Below are positions 10,633 to 22,962 of a stretch of DNA of 64,000 nt, piece by piece (the first letter of the stretch is position 1; every line of letters begins with the position of its first letter). Under the pieces are notes generated by a model. That model was not told where the DNA came from. It ran no database searches and saw nothing but the letters and a program-made list of their open reading frames with translations. The translations under genes and the position numbers were made by a program. Origin of the DNA: Cristatella mucedo (taxonomy: Eukaryota > Bryozoa > Phylactolaemata > Cristatellidae); NCBI GenBank assembly GCA_009760855.2, contig WPIO01000012.1, positions 4,170,001-4,234,000 on the forward strand, given 5' to 3'.

Positions 10633-13600
10633 AATGCGGCTATCAAATCAACTTGGTTATTGTTGTATTATGCTTTATTTATTCTCACTCCTATTTCACA
10701 CCAACGTTTACGGATCAAGTATTTAGTAGTTAAAGTACCCCGCTTCATTATTCATAGCAACAACTGAGGTAGATTGCTAAATAAGCTATAGTTGAATATG
10801 CTCTTGCAATCTTTTGGCTTCTTTTATAATGAACAGACCTTCGGCCAGGTATAAATGGTAATCAGTTAAGACATCGTGTCAATTCAAATTATGTTTATCA
10901 TGGTATCAGCATGCCAAAAGCTGCACACGTTTAATCAACCATAACTATGTTGGCCTGACTGAAAAGCTATTATAAAAATCTAGAAATGTTTATTTGGTAT
11001 AAAAAACACCTACATTCTTTAGAAAGTCACGTAAACAAGTAAAAAGATAGATCGACAGCAAGAGACAAAGGGCAAGAAAAGCAGAGAAAGAGGGAAAGAG
11101 AAAAGGATGAGATGGGTGATTCGGGAGACGATTTAGAAAGAGAGAGAGAGAGAGAGTGAGACTGAGTCCATTTTAATCTTGTTCAATTTAGAGACTTTGG
11201 CCTTCAGTTGCTGATCGACACTTACTGTACCATAATTTAAAATTGGTATTCAGCAGTTCCATAAACGACAGTTGGAGGCTGTCCATTTTCAGGGCTCCCA
11301 ATAGTAACAGTTTCAAACTTTTGATCTGTTTAGTTCTTTCAATTTTTCAGCGGCTTGTCAAAAGTGCGAATACGAGCTACCGAAGCTTCTCTACTAAAAT
11401 TGACATAGCCTTTGAACCTATTAGACATCACTTTACCTCCATGCTTTTTGCAAGTGTAATAAAGCGGAAATGAAATGTATTCAGTATTATATTTTCTTCC
11501 ATAAATCAAGTAAGCAAAAATATTTGACAGTTTTCCACAACTGCTTTGGTATGTTGAATTTAATGCTTACTAGCTAGTGGGTTGACGGCGAGCAAAATAA
11601 TTAGAATAGTATCAAAACAGGTGTTGGCAGAAAACACTTTTCTATAGATAAATAAATATCATGGGCAAAACACTTGAAGATTTCAAATGAAGGATGAGTA
11701 AAACTACCATAATACTAATTACTCGGATCCTTGGTACAAATTCTGTTCTTTTGTCACGTTGATATTACTTAGAAAGAGTGCATTTAATTTAGCTAGTTTT
11801 ATCAGGTTATATTGCCTCACAAGTGAAGCACATCAGAAAAAAGTGAGCACCAATACACTACGACAGTAGGTAGAAATAAACAGTACGTATGCTAAGATTA
11901 TTTGAAGTAATTATACAGTTACAGTCTAAAAAATTGCCCTAAAGTAAGCTCAATGTTCTAAGGATGCGCCTCGAAAGTTCTTGGAGCACTTGGTGTGCTT
12001 TGCACGACTTCTCTTCTACTTGCATGGCGTTCCGTTGAGCATTACATCAAACTCGAAGGTTTGGCGATGAAACTCAAGGTACTTTCGTCAGTTCATGCAG
12101 CATTTAAAATTTGATCACTTACCAGTTTAAATTCTTCACCTGAAACATTTTTAAAGTGCCATGAAATATATCGTGTTATTTTAAACCCCTCGCAATATAG
12201 AGGTCTGATTTGTATTGCATCATTTCATGCCATCGCGAAAGGGTCTTCATACTCAATGCAGGGTTTATTAATCATGACAGATGCATCAAGAATGCAAGTT
12301 GTGTTGCATCGTATTTCAAATGTAGCTATTTAATTGTAAGATATTATGCTCGAGTTACCCTCGAAACGAGAAATGCAGAGGTTCAGCGAAGAGCGTTGTT
12401 TTCTTCTGCCCTTTCAAAATCGATCAGTTAATGTCCTCATATGATCCCTTCAGTAAAACCTTTACTCTCTTCACTGGGGGCTCAGGAAAGCGGAAAGCAA
12501 AGGCATTGCTTGCTAGCTACTATTCTAAAGGCAAACAATCTTAAGAAGGTCTATGCATTTGGATTTAGGCCACTATGCATTTGCGATGACTGGAGTTTTG
12601 TAGTACAACTAGTTGTGAGTCAATTGCAGATTGCCAACTTCGGTTGTGCACCATTTGCTAAGTGTTTAATAATAAAAGGCCGGATACAATTATTTTACTT
12701 TTCAGTTATTCGTGTGGAAGGATAGTTGGCATGCACTGTCAACCGCCGGCAGAGCAACAGTTGTGCAACTAACTCTGAACGTAAGTAGGGAATTTTTTCC
12801 CGAAAAGAGTACGTGAAATTCCTTTCCTTGAGGTCAATGAAAATTTCCGTGATAATACCATGAATATTGGCGACAGGAGTATATCGGTTATAATTGAGTT
12901 AGACTGTGATCTTTGAGGGAAGAATTTGCCTGAAACGGCAGATATGTAATGGATGCTTGGCAAGGCCATGCTAGCAATACTTTCAGTAATTAACTAAAGA
13001 TTAACCAAGATATATGGAAAAAGACTTAATGAATTAGCAACCTTCCGTTTCTTGCGAAAAATCTATGGGATTTAGGAAAGCTGCTTTAAATATGGCAATT
13101 GACAGGGAAGCTGATTGCAGTCATTACTGAGAAATACATAGCACCTAGCTGTGATGCTTTATTGGCATAACTTGGTCAGCTTTTTGATAAGTACATCTGA
13201 AGAAACTACATTGTAATGCATTTTAAGTAACTTTGCTTTGTATTTCTAATGACAATATTACATATCTGCACTGGACGAGATTACAATAATTACCTTTCTC
13301 TTTAATCACTTGTTTTTTTAATGTAACAGCTTTTACAGCCTGATTTGTTTTAATTATTCGTACAATGGTTAGGTAATAAGACCAGATAAAGTGAAATACT
13401 GCGATCCGTCTTTATATCAGAGTGCATCTAATATTGAAAGAAGTCCGAGTATCTCCTTACCCTTAACCGTATGCACCAGATTTAATGCAAGCCAAATGAG
13501 ACAATTGCAACGATTCCAGAGAAGAGCTTACGAAGTAGCTTTAACTAACTTGAATTAAGCACTGATCAATTTTTCTCAAAAATACTGCCGAGAGACGACT

Positions 13601-14419
13601 TAGCTATTAGGTTGCCAGCATGTATGTACAGTGCTGCTTGAACTCAAAATTATTGGAACAAAGCCAGCTTCTGCTCATTAAGTCTTAGAAGGCTGTAGCA
13701 TTGCTTTTTCAGATTCGCATCAGTCTAAGCTATCCTTGTTATATGCAGGCCGCATCGACAAGCAATCCTGCATTTATTTCTTGAGTGAGTTAAAACAGAC
13801 TCATTAAATTAAAGAAGTCGAAACTCAAATCGCCGCGTCTGCATTGATGAAAATAAAGTGTTTACCGATATTAGCATGTTATAGTAAATTTTTTTCACTG
13901 CATGACTGCTTTGAGCAAGTGTGTGCTATATTTAGACCGAAAATGCTAAGGCTTTGCTAACTCATCATATATTTATCTACGTTCAATTTTGGAATTTTGG
14001 AATTTTGAACATTGTTGGCTTAGAGTCGTTTCTGATGAAATTTAATTTATTCCATTAGAACGTGTTACTTATTCACATTTAGGTTGGCAAACAAGCTATT
14101 TTCTCTTTAGTCAGCCCACGAGCAAACCAGAATTTGCTGTTTTTAAAATAATTATTCCTACCCAGATAATTTAAAAATTATATTGATAGTGTTTGGTCGT
14201 TATCTGATTTCTATCGTTTGCATTAAGGCTGAACATTTGCTTACGATTATGCCTACCGTCTTTTCTGCTTCATTAAATCTATGGCAAATTTACAAACGTA
14301 AGTTAGGCATCCATAATTCTAAAACCTGATGTAAATGTGGCAGAGATAGCTGCATTCTTACTTCTGCAATGCACATACCAATTTTTGAGAGCTATTCAAC
14401 TTATTTAATGCAGTTTAAT
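10633..14419. other. Unassigned; short (GA)n near 11,140
   Basis: Nothing recognised. A short GA run lies at about 11,138-11,157. A 94-codon frame at 12,441-12,725 (plus) has protein-like composition (AFGFRPLCICDDWSF) and a GTGAGT just after the Leu-Val at 12,615, but no convincing acceptor partner, so I do not call it an exon. Confidence 0.35.
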
Positions 14420-16090
14420 GTCTGTCCATCTATAACTCCACAAAGCTACAAAGGCTATCTCGGTGATGCGCTAGAGAGTTTTGTATAGCTAACTCATAGC
14501 CTAAGCGGCTTTAGGTACCGTTCGGTAGCCAACAGACTTCGTCTCACATAACAGAGAGAAAGGAGGAAGCGTAGCAGAGTCAGGAGAGCAGTTGAGATAG
14601 TGAGTGGCATTGATGTAGCAGTGCAGGAATACTGATAAGGATGGGCCACAGTCGGCATCATGAGAGTAGATGTTGTTGCCTAAGATCGTGTTCAAAAGTT
14701 AGCACCTTAAGATGTAAAAGCTTCAGTCAACAACAGTCTTTAAGCGGAGAAATGGAACAGCTAATGTAATGTCTATACAGGATTTGAGGGCAGAAGGAGG
14801 CTGAAACCACTGCAGCGGTTCAGTTAGGAATGGAGGAGCCAAGCCATGGCTGGCCTTCTGGATCCGTGTAAGAAATTTGCTCTATATCCGTTGCTCAACC
14901 GGCAGCTACACCAGCTCTTGGAGCAAAGAAGACGCGTGGTAAAACCTCGGGGACTTGAAAACTGGCCTTGCAGCCATATTCACACCCATTTCTAATTGCC
15001 TTTTTGCTTTATTCGGTAGTCCAGCAGAAAGTGAATTAAAATAATCAAGCCTAGACCGAGCTACAGGGCTAGTAATGTTTTTGGCAGCCACAGTTAAATA
15101 CAGCTTCTTTCTTTAAAAGGAATCGGAAGTATAGCTAGTTGTAGAAGCAATTGTCTGAATAAAGCTTTTCAATTAATGACACTGTTGAAAATGACCCATA
15201 CATTTCGGGCACGTGGTGATTTATTCATCATATTCATATATTATATATAAATATATTATATTTAAATGTGATATCCTATTGCATTGGCATTCATAACGTG
15301 TCCCGTATGTTGGGTACACACGACGAACTGCAAGGGACTGAGGATGGACACTTTCGTGATTCCACAGGTGACTGGTCTCGTGGGTGATACCTGACCCCAA
15401 ACGACACGGATTGAAAACGCTCTGACGAGTACGATTTTGCTAGTGCCTCGTCTGACAGACCGATCGTTGTTCTGAGTAGTTCAAGTAGAATATCGTGATC
15501 CGTGGAAGCGAAGGCAGCTGATAGATCTAGCTGAGTTAGGGCAGCGACATTCCTGTCGTCGCTGTAGCTTAAAATGCCATTGTAACACGGAAGAGTGTCG
15601 TTTTAGTTGAGTGCTGCCTCTTAAAACTGGAATAAAATGCTTTTTTTATTTCATTCATTTCAATTTGGGCTACCACCTGCTTAGTGATAATGGTTTCAAG
15701 AATCATTGACAGAAAGGGAAGAAGGAAAATTATGTGATAGTATGGCAGAACCTCCGTATCCACTTTAGGTTTATAAGGTATCGGTTTAACGACTGTTGAC
15801 TGAAGGACTCGGATGCGACCCATTTTCCAATGAAGAGTTAACAGTCTCGATAACGGCAGGGCTAAGGTGGTCTGCAAGTGAAGAGGACAGCGATGACTCC
15901 AAAGAGTCTTCAGAGTGAGGTCGTATTACTAGACCATAATTAGGTAGCTACATTGCCTGCAGAAACCAATGAGAATGTTTTAAGAAGCTTCTCAGGTTGC
16001 AATTCCGTAATTGCTGTGGTTTTGTTTATGCATACCCCAGCCTACGAGAGTGCAGTGCCTAAATGTTGCCGTCTGCCAGTGCTAGGCTGG
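14420..16090 (-). mobile_element. LINE-A copy with internal gap
   Basis: Minus-strand LINE-A. The 3' UTR with the conserved AAGCGGCTTT..GGTA block lies at 14,470-14,530. Next come C-terminal pieces (14,501-15,091). Reverse-transcriptase fingers and palm lie at about 15,300-15,880, with PYYHIIFLLPFLSMILE, HSTKTTLFRV and an LTQLDLSAAF motif where the first catalytic Asp is kept. The YADD region is missing. Its place is taken by an AT-rich stretch at 15,226-15,300 containing ATATTATATATAAATATA, probably a later insertion plus a deletion. The 5' part beyond 15,900 is uncertain. Several frameshifts; inactive. Confidence 0.75.
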
Positions 16091-16240
16091 AGGACCCTTT
16101 TGTTTGCATCTCCGTCAGTAACTCCACAAAGTCATAAAGACATGTGGGTGTTACGCAGGAGAGTTTTGTATAGCACACTCACAGCCTAAGCGGCTTTCGG
16201 TACGCATTCGGTAGCCAACAGACTTCGTCTCACGCATATT
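16091..16240 (-). mobile_element. LINE-A 3' UTR fragment
   Basis: About 150 bases match the LINE-A 3' UTR seen at 1,870-1,970 (as reverse complement), including the GAGAGTTTTGTATAGC and AGCCTAAGCGGCTTTCGG blocks, starting close to the genuine 3' end. It lies directly beyond the 5' edge of the copy 14,420-16,090 in the same orientation and is best read as a separate, strongly truncated insertion. Confidence 0.75.
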
Positions 16241-16729
16241 AGGTTTATGTCCTGCAGACAGCTAAATAGATTATTCTGAGCATCCAGGGACGTGCTAAAT
16301 AGTAGTACCAGTTTATATTTCGGAATAAATCATCCATCTTTTCAATGTATAAGTTACCCATAACTGCCATAAGTTGCCACATAGCTTTTGTTGTATAACT
16401 TCATTCAGAAGTGAAAGCACACAAATTATCTAAAAACCGATCAATTACCTTTGACTGATTCCAGCACTCGTCTAAATTGTTTCCAGACACCCAATGGCAG
16501 TTCGAAACCATGCAAGTGCAAGTGGCTGCTGGGAAGCAGTATCCGGATTGTTTAGGAGATTGATCCGGACAGGAATCATTTTTCGATGGCCCCTTTGTTG
16601 TTGTTTTCTGATAATTTATCGATTAAAAAATTGATAGGATATTTTACCCCCTAATGCCGATGTCAATTATTTTTGAGTGAATACATTTTTGTAATTAGCC
16701 GGCATTGTATTCCTGTGGCTTATAGGCAG
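16241..16729. other. Unassigned; possible weak upstream exon near 16,485
   Basis: A TTGTTTCCAG acceptor-like site ends near 16,486, followed by a frame reading WQFETMQVQVAAGKQ that would join in phase to the exon at 16,730 if a weak GTATCC donor and the alternative acceptor AG at 16,724-16,725 were used. The donor is poor, so I leave this as a possibility only. Confidence 0.25.
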
Positions 16730-17286
16730 TGCCCAAGTCACGTGTCCTTACCGGAATGCCTTGATTGCTACCTGAATGGCAAACATGTGGACCATGAATG
16801 CAAGGTACTTTAAATTGAAGTCCGTGTTACTATGCTTACCTTGCATGTTGTATGCGAAAGGATTCATAAAAGCCATCCATGAACGCTATTGTTACTAATT
16901 CAGGTTAGCTATGCTAATGGAGTGGTCTGCTTCTGTGGTATGCCTGACGGACCAAGTGGATTCCAGCAGTGTGCTTTGCATTCCCACACAAAAGAGTCTG
17001 ATATCACTGTAAGTTTTTTCATTTCCATTGATAGTTTTATGCTAATACAAGATACAATAATCAGTAGTTTCCGAAGTTACCTAATTAAAATTGTGTGTCT
17101 CTCAAGCCACCATTTTTCTCGTCCTACGTTAGCTTGCGTTATGTCGGTAGTATTGATCCCGGCATGCAATTCAAAGCTAGCATATATTTCACTGAAACCA
17201 GAATTGGTCAATCAGGTCTTCCAATCAATAGCTCCATAATATGCAGACCTGACCAGGCAGAGCTTAGCAAGAGCTCCTCGTTTTAA
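16730..17286 (+). CDS. Partial host gene: three in-phase exons, Cys-rich, unrecognised
   Basis: Three exons fit with GT-AG introns of 99 and 98 bases, all in phase 0: 16,730-16,804 (25 codons), 16,904-17,008 (35 codons) and 17,107-17,286 (59 codons plus TAA). Donors are GTACTT and a near-ideal GTAAGT; the last acceptor TGTGTCTCTCAAG is strong. Exons 1-2 carry seven cysteines spaced C-x7-C-x2-C-x10-C-x9-C-x-C-x11-C, suggesting a small disulphide-bonded extracellular module. Exon 3 looks like beta-strand sequence (SYVSLRYVGSIDPGMQF) with one Cys and a Ser-rich end. No domain name fits with confidence; von Willebrand C-like or a related secreted fold are guesses. The 5' part, including start and signal peptide, is not identified. 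Nothing in the exons looks decayed. Confidence 0.55.
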
Positions 17287-18189
17287 CCGAGTTCTGCTAA
17301 CGGAAATGTCAGAAGAAATGGAAGACTGAAGACATAATCAAACTTAGGGTTAATTTATTAGAGTCAACATAATATATGCTTGCACTTCCTATGCCGTACG
17401 ACTGTCTCTCTCAAGTTTTCCTTTTTACGTTCTTCGTCAGCTGGCAGAAATAATTGACTGAACGACATAAGAGAACACAATATGAAAGACTACTGCAACT
17501 TAAGCGACATCTAATTTGTCCATGAACTTTTCTACATTAGATTAAAATATTTTGCGATTGAACCAGAAATTTTCGAATACCTAACAATTAGGTTTACTGT
17601 AGTAAGAAAATAATTGCTTTCATAGAATATTGTTATTGTTTTCACAGATTCGGTAATGGCATTTTCTTTAGTAAAGTTGCAAGTTGCCATATGAGTAATA
17701 TTTTTATTAGAATTTCCATGATCAGCACGAGTACATTTATTTTAAATTCTTGCATCAACTTATCCGAACGTTTATAGTAATCTAAAGTCTTACGAAAAAT
17801 TGGTCTACCTCATAGCATTGCGAGTCAAACATTAAAAATATTACAGCACCATACCGTGGAATTGGGCTCCGGCTCCGACGAAGTGGCCCAGGCAATTGTC
17901 TATATATATATATATATTATTATATTATATTTTATCACTAGGCTAAGAAGGTCATAGATAAACGATAACACAAGTGGGTTTCTGCGATTAATGTACTAGT
18001 AACTACTGAACAACTACTTTCTAAAAGATAGAACAAGCAGGAAAATATACTTTTGGGGTCACTGTACCTCCTTGAAATTTCCCGGATTTTGTTAAGGTAC
18101 TACTCAAATATTTAGCATTAGGTACATAGTAGAAAAAGAATGGTTAGAGGACTACTTATCTGCCTTGAAAAGTCACAAGGGATCATGTA
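17287..18189. other. Unassigned; (AT)n near 17,900
   Basis: AT-rich 3' flank of the exon set above. A broken AT run lies at about 17,899-17,935. No gene or known repeat seen. Confidence 0.4.
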
Positions 18190-19164
18190 TCTACAGTGCT
18201 CGACCTACTAGACCAAAAGAACTTGAACAACTATTGCCCATTCATCTATCTACCATTATATAAAAGACACTGGAACCGGTCGTGGTGGAAGAGCTGAACT
18301 CATATATTGAGACTTCAAACCTTCCTAGTAAGATTCAGTCTGGATTTGGAGCTAATTACTCCACCGAATCAGCTTTGCTTAGGGTACACAACGACCTACT
18401 GAGGAATGCAGACGTAGGTAGAGTTCTCTGCATGTTTTGCACGATCTTTTGGCAGCTTTTGATACTCTCGACAACACATTTCTTGTAGAGGGCATCTCAT
18501 CTCGCCAGGCCTTAGTGACACTGGTCTGCAATGGTTCAGGTCCTATCTCTGTGGTAGACTCCTCGGTATGGACGTTAATAGAAAAAGATTATCTGAGGTA
18601 CCTCCTGAATATGGGGTACCTAAGGGCTCCTTGCTAGGTCTGGTTCTTTTCATGGTTTATACTCTTCCTCTTGCTAATGCCAAGCACAATCTAGGCTTTC
18701 ACTTTTACGTGGATGACAGTCAGTTGTACCTTTGCTATGATCCTTCCCAGCCTTCGAGCACCTCGAATTCACTCAACCACATGCTGCATGTATTAATGAC
18801 ATGAGCACATAGATGGCAGCGAATTTTCTGAAACTCAACGATGATAAAACTAACTTACAGCTATGGGTGAACTCATTGTACCTCAAATGTTGGAAATGCT
18901 GAAACTCAAAATAGGCTCTGCCAGCATATTTGCTGTTGAATCAGCTCAAAATCCATTTGTCATGTTCCAAAGTGACCTCTTGTTAGACGACCAAATCAGC
19001 ACCACAGTCAAGTCTACCTACTTTTAGCTACATAACAAGCTGGTTGGTCCAGAGGTTAAAGGTGCTTGCCAGTGACCAAGGTCTGGCTGAGGTCGTCGGC
19101 TCGAGCCCTGAGGCATATGCGAAGCGCCTGAGCAGAGATTAAGTTCTCTCGGGGCGCTATTTAA

Positions 19165-19237
<73 letters not shown>

Positions 19238-19999
19238 TTATATATATAATTCGGGTTTGTATAGATAAGAATGCGACGTCCAAGTATTTCCATGCACTTC
19301 TGACATCCAGTCTTGACTTCTGTAACTCATTGCTTGGCTGCCTACCGGCATGTGCAATCAGGCGATTACAGCTGGTGCAAAATTCAGCAGCTTGGCTTGT
19401 TTGTCGTTAGCATATCGGTTGCCTCTTCACACTCCTTCTCTTCGACCTGCACTGGCTACCAGTCTAGTAATGGATCGATTTCAAGGCTTGTTCGTTCACT
19501 GTTAGGTCACTTAATTCTTTGTTTTAGCCTATCTATCAGATCCCTCCCCCCCCCGACCAGGCGAAGCATCGTACATTCCGCATTTCTGAATCTGACTGTT
19601 TACCAATACCTTGTAAAAAACCTCAAATCCCTTGGAGACCATGCATTTAGTTTGCATGCTCCCAAAGCCTGGAACTGACTCCACACTTGCTTCACAACAT
19701 CCTCTGACTTGACTACATTTAAAAATACTTTAAAAACATATATTTTGCAGTTAGCATGTCCCTGAGATTCGTCCTTCAGGTGCTTATGTTTGCTGACACC
19801 GAGCATGCTGCCACTAACCACATTTGCATGCAGACCCTGTGCATTTCGCGATAACCATGGTATTCATGTTGTTTATTAAGCATGATATTACTCACTGTTC
19901 AATCGCGTTTCCCGTTGCAGCAAATCTAAAGCGCCAAGTAGAAGATTGAGTTATCTGAGGGCACTTTATCACGTCTATTATTATTATTATTATTATTAA
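18190..19999 (+). mobile_element. LINE-B copy split by SINE-1
   Basis: Plus-strand LINE-B from the N-terminal edge of the reverse transcriptase to its ATT tail. Readable blocks: ELNSYIETSNL and GANYSTESALL (18,290-18,370), a decayed palm with PEYGVPKGSLLG (18,605-18,640), GFHFYVDDSQLYLCYDPS (YADD changed to YVDD, 18,690-18,750), then after the SINE a C-terminal TSSLDFCNSLLGCLPACAIRRL block (19,300-19,370). The 3' stem-loop lies at 19,925-19,975, ending in (TTA)n at about 19,977-19,997. Multiple frameshifts. SINE-1 occupies 19,039-19,247 in the same orientation. Confidence 0.85.
19039..19247 (+). mobile_element. SINE-1, tRNA-derived, with LINE-B-like 3' tail
   Basis: The head is tRNA-like, with an A box TGGTCCAGAGG at 19,045-19,055 and a B box GGCTCGAGCCC at 19,098-19,108, the internal RNA polymerase III promoter of tRNA genes. 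The body then runs into a segment at 19,112-19,167 almost the same as the 3' end of LINE-B: GAAGCGCCT, then AGAGATTAAGTTCTCT, then GGGGCGCTATTTAAGTG. It ends in a long (AT)n run from 19,168. It lies inside LINE-B between the YFxLHN and IRxCxDK codons. A second copy is at 35,050-35,200 (minus). SINEs use a partner LINE's enzyme by sharing its 3' end; LINE-B is the evident partner. Confidence 0.85.
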
Positions 20000-22962
20000 T
20001 TGATAAATACCCTCGGTTTTGACAATTACCATGATCCACCACGGCCAACTGCAATCAATTTAATTAGGCTAACATCGACCAGTTTGCATGCTCAAGTTTT
20101 GAGCTGATATTGTTTCAAATGTTCGATTCAAACTATCCACAAATTTTCATTTGTAACTTTAAACACACGCTCTTATGCAAATGAGCATTGAAAATGGATG
20201 CCTGTGCCCCACACTACAACTAGCCAAGCAAATCCACTGCATTTCATTCTAGTTTTAGTGAAATCCATGACAACTTAGCCGGTCACAGCTCCAAAAGATT
20301 GAATTATCACACTATGCTGCACATAACAGGTGCAGCATATAATTGTAAACAAAATTAATGAAATTTACACATTGCAGATAGGACTAAACTAATTTCAAAG
20401 TTCACCGATGAAATTCCATTCCACTGTGCACACACTTTATCGTGCAATACACTGAAATTGATTGCAATGGCCCAGTCCCATACCTGAATCCACCTCAATT
20501 AGCCGAAACCCCATGCAATCCATGCAACCGCAAACAGAAAATCCACACTAAAGCTCTCATTATGAATACATCCTGCTCTTCTATGTTTACAGTGTAATCG
20601 CAAACGTCATTGTAATTGCATTGATCATTCTGCTGCAATGCATTCCAATGGAAGGCAATATCGCCAGCCAATATGTCATCCCATGGAAACTCTCTCCAAA
20701 GACAGCAGAATACCTGCACTTTAAGCTCTAATAGTGATTGCACGTTGATTTAACCTTTAGTTATCGTGTACTTGCCAAATTTTTCTTTAATTTCCTTGAA
20801 CGATCGGCAGCAATGCACTGCAACCAATTGCACAGGCCCAGACCAATACCTCAATCCCCAGCCAATTTAGCAAACACGCCCTGAAATCGGTTCTGCAATG
20901 TTGCAATTTTAACTGTATTTTAAAAATTCTACAGCTTAAAATAAGCCACATCATTTTAAGAAATTAAGCTTGCACAACATTGGCCAATTCATGGCAATCT
21001 ACTTCAAAAGCTCGGCTCGAAGCAGCAATTCCTCACCATTTGTGGAAAAACGGTCACAAATTAACTGGCCGAAGTGCTAATTTTCACCTCATTTCACATT
21101 TTTTGAGCTAAAAGTAAAATCGAAACAAATTCAAGCTGTAGTGCAGGTTAGTTTTCTATATAGTACGACACCCAAAATCGATCGCTAAGAAGAATGCGGC
21201 AATCCGTGGCAAATCGATGACAAATTGGCTGCACCAAGCTCCAGTTCTCATGTCATGTAACAACATCTCTCTGTCCATACACATACTTCCGACCGTTTCA
21301 AACCAGCTCAGACCTTTTAAACCTTGGGCAATGCATTGGAGTCAATGGCAATGGCCACGATAAATACAACGATCTATTATGACCAATTGAAAATCACTGG
21401 AAAGTGACAGGGCCAATATAAAATTTATCCTACCGGTCAAAGCACACTGTGTTTAAAGAGCAATGACATCCTTTCTTTATCACATAAATTGATCACATAA
21501 AGTCACCAGTAATGACCCTTACCAAAATCCTATATTCCGGAAAATCGACAAGAAATTGGCAGGATGAAGCCCCAATTGTCATTACTTATAAAATTCCTCA
21601 GAGTCCTGCATAAGATTCTAGGATTTTAAAGGTACTTCGCCAGTTAACTGTTAGCAATGTAAGGCACTCCACAGCAATGATAGAATGGAGAGCAAAATCG
21701 GTAAGAAATTGACAAGATTGGCTGTAGTAGAATGTAAGTCTCATTCCACGTAACGTTTTCGATGAGTGCACCAATTGTTCACCCAATGTGCGAGATCAGT
21801 CAACAGCAATACACAGCCATCGACGGAAATGCCTGGGGAAATATGCCAATCCATTACGGTCCGTTACAAATGGACCAACAGCAGTTGACAGAAGCTTTAA
21901 CTTGTCTTGGGTATTGCCCTACCCTGCATTAAAAGTGCACCTGCATTCTTTTTTTTAACAATCTCCAAATCAAGGTAGAGGGCAACATGCACGGCAATTG
22001 ATGGCAATGGCCCGGCCTCTACAGCCATTTGCTCCCAATTAGCCGGAAGTTGATTGTTTCAGCTTGTAATTTTCCTACCACATAACACTCTCTGTCGTCT
22101 CAAGAACTGTTATTTTGCTCGTTCAACCGCAGGCATTATTGACAATCCATGGCAATAGCCAGAGACAATAAAGCAATCAGTGATTGCCTGTTACAATGAG
22201 ACACAAAGATAGTGAGAGACTACCCAGTTTTTCTTGCTTATTACAGTTCCCTTCATTAAAAGTGCAACCACATCTTTGCAGCATATCTAGAACGTATATT
22301 AGCGATCGAAATATGGCAATGGATGGCAAAAAGTGTGAAAATAATGAAATATGTTTGTCGTTCGTGTGCATACTCAATTCAAGTCATGAAACCAGATGTG
22401 TGAGACAAGCTAGCATACCAGGTGAGGGAAGCCTTGTGGTTAGCTGGAAAACGTGACACCGGTGTTCCACAGCCAGGTGTGATTAGCTTTGGAATTCTGG
22501 CGATTCCTATGGCATCACCAGTAAGGCAAGAAGCTACATATATTAATAAAACTCCAGTCTCGCCCAGCTGTAGTGATGGTAAGGTAAAAATTATCAATAT
22601 TTATAGATCATATAAATAGGTATCCGGCTCTACCTAATTTTTAATTTGCAAGTCACAGGTAACCCGTGGTGTAAAGTTTCAGTTTGCAGGTCATTGCCAA
22701 GCTATTAGGAACCTTGTTAGTCTGACAAATAAGAATTTTACGTCAAGCACACTGCTGTAGGTATTACGTCGAACTTTAAAAAAGCACAATGTTTAGCTGA
22801 TGTTTCAAAGCTGCAATTTTATCGATGTGTAATCTAGCTTTGCACAACATAAGTGCAGTATATTTTTGACTGATCGCAGAAGATTGATGTATTGGCATGG
22901 GCCACTGTGTTGACTGCATTGAAGGAGACAACGAACTAGCATTGCCAATGGAACTTCATGGG
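20000..22962. repeat. Degenerate repeat field rich in TGCAAT/GGCAAT
   Basis: No gene is convincing. Instead a loose unit recurs: a GCAATGCA-like block, then GGCAATGGCC, then 20-60 bases on an AAATTGGC/AATTAGCCG block, a CCAAGCTCC/CCCCAATT block and a CATAACA..CTCTCTGTC block. GGCAATGGCC-type starts are near 20,465, 20,830, 21,346, 21,990 and 22,150. AATTGGC/AATTAGCC blocks are near 20,270, 20,500, 20,868, 21,225, 21,555, 21,710 and 22,040. Divergence is high, so borders are uncertain. A short candidate exon (acceptor at 22,472, donor after 22,578) lies at the right edge but does not join in phase with its neighbour. Confidence 0.45.

Noticed and set aside
13430-13560. MRQLQRFQRRAYEVAL-like segment resembling the RT C-terminal linker of LINEs.
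   Set aside because: A single short resemblance without flanking blocks; could be chance.
19166-19238. Open frames on both strands encoding alternating Tyr-Ile residues.
   Set aside because: Artefact of the AT dinucleotide run forming the SINE-1 tail; the same applies to 33,313-33,688 and 58,826-59,217.
22184-22578. A Cys-containing frame (KKCENNEICLSFVCIL) with GTGAGG donor, followed by a segment with CACAG acceptor and GTAAGG donor.
   Set aside because: The two do not join in phase (the second hits a stop when joined) and they lie in the degenerate repeat field; too weak to call a gene.
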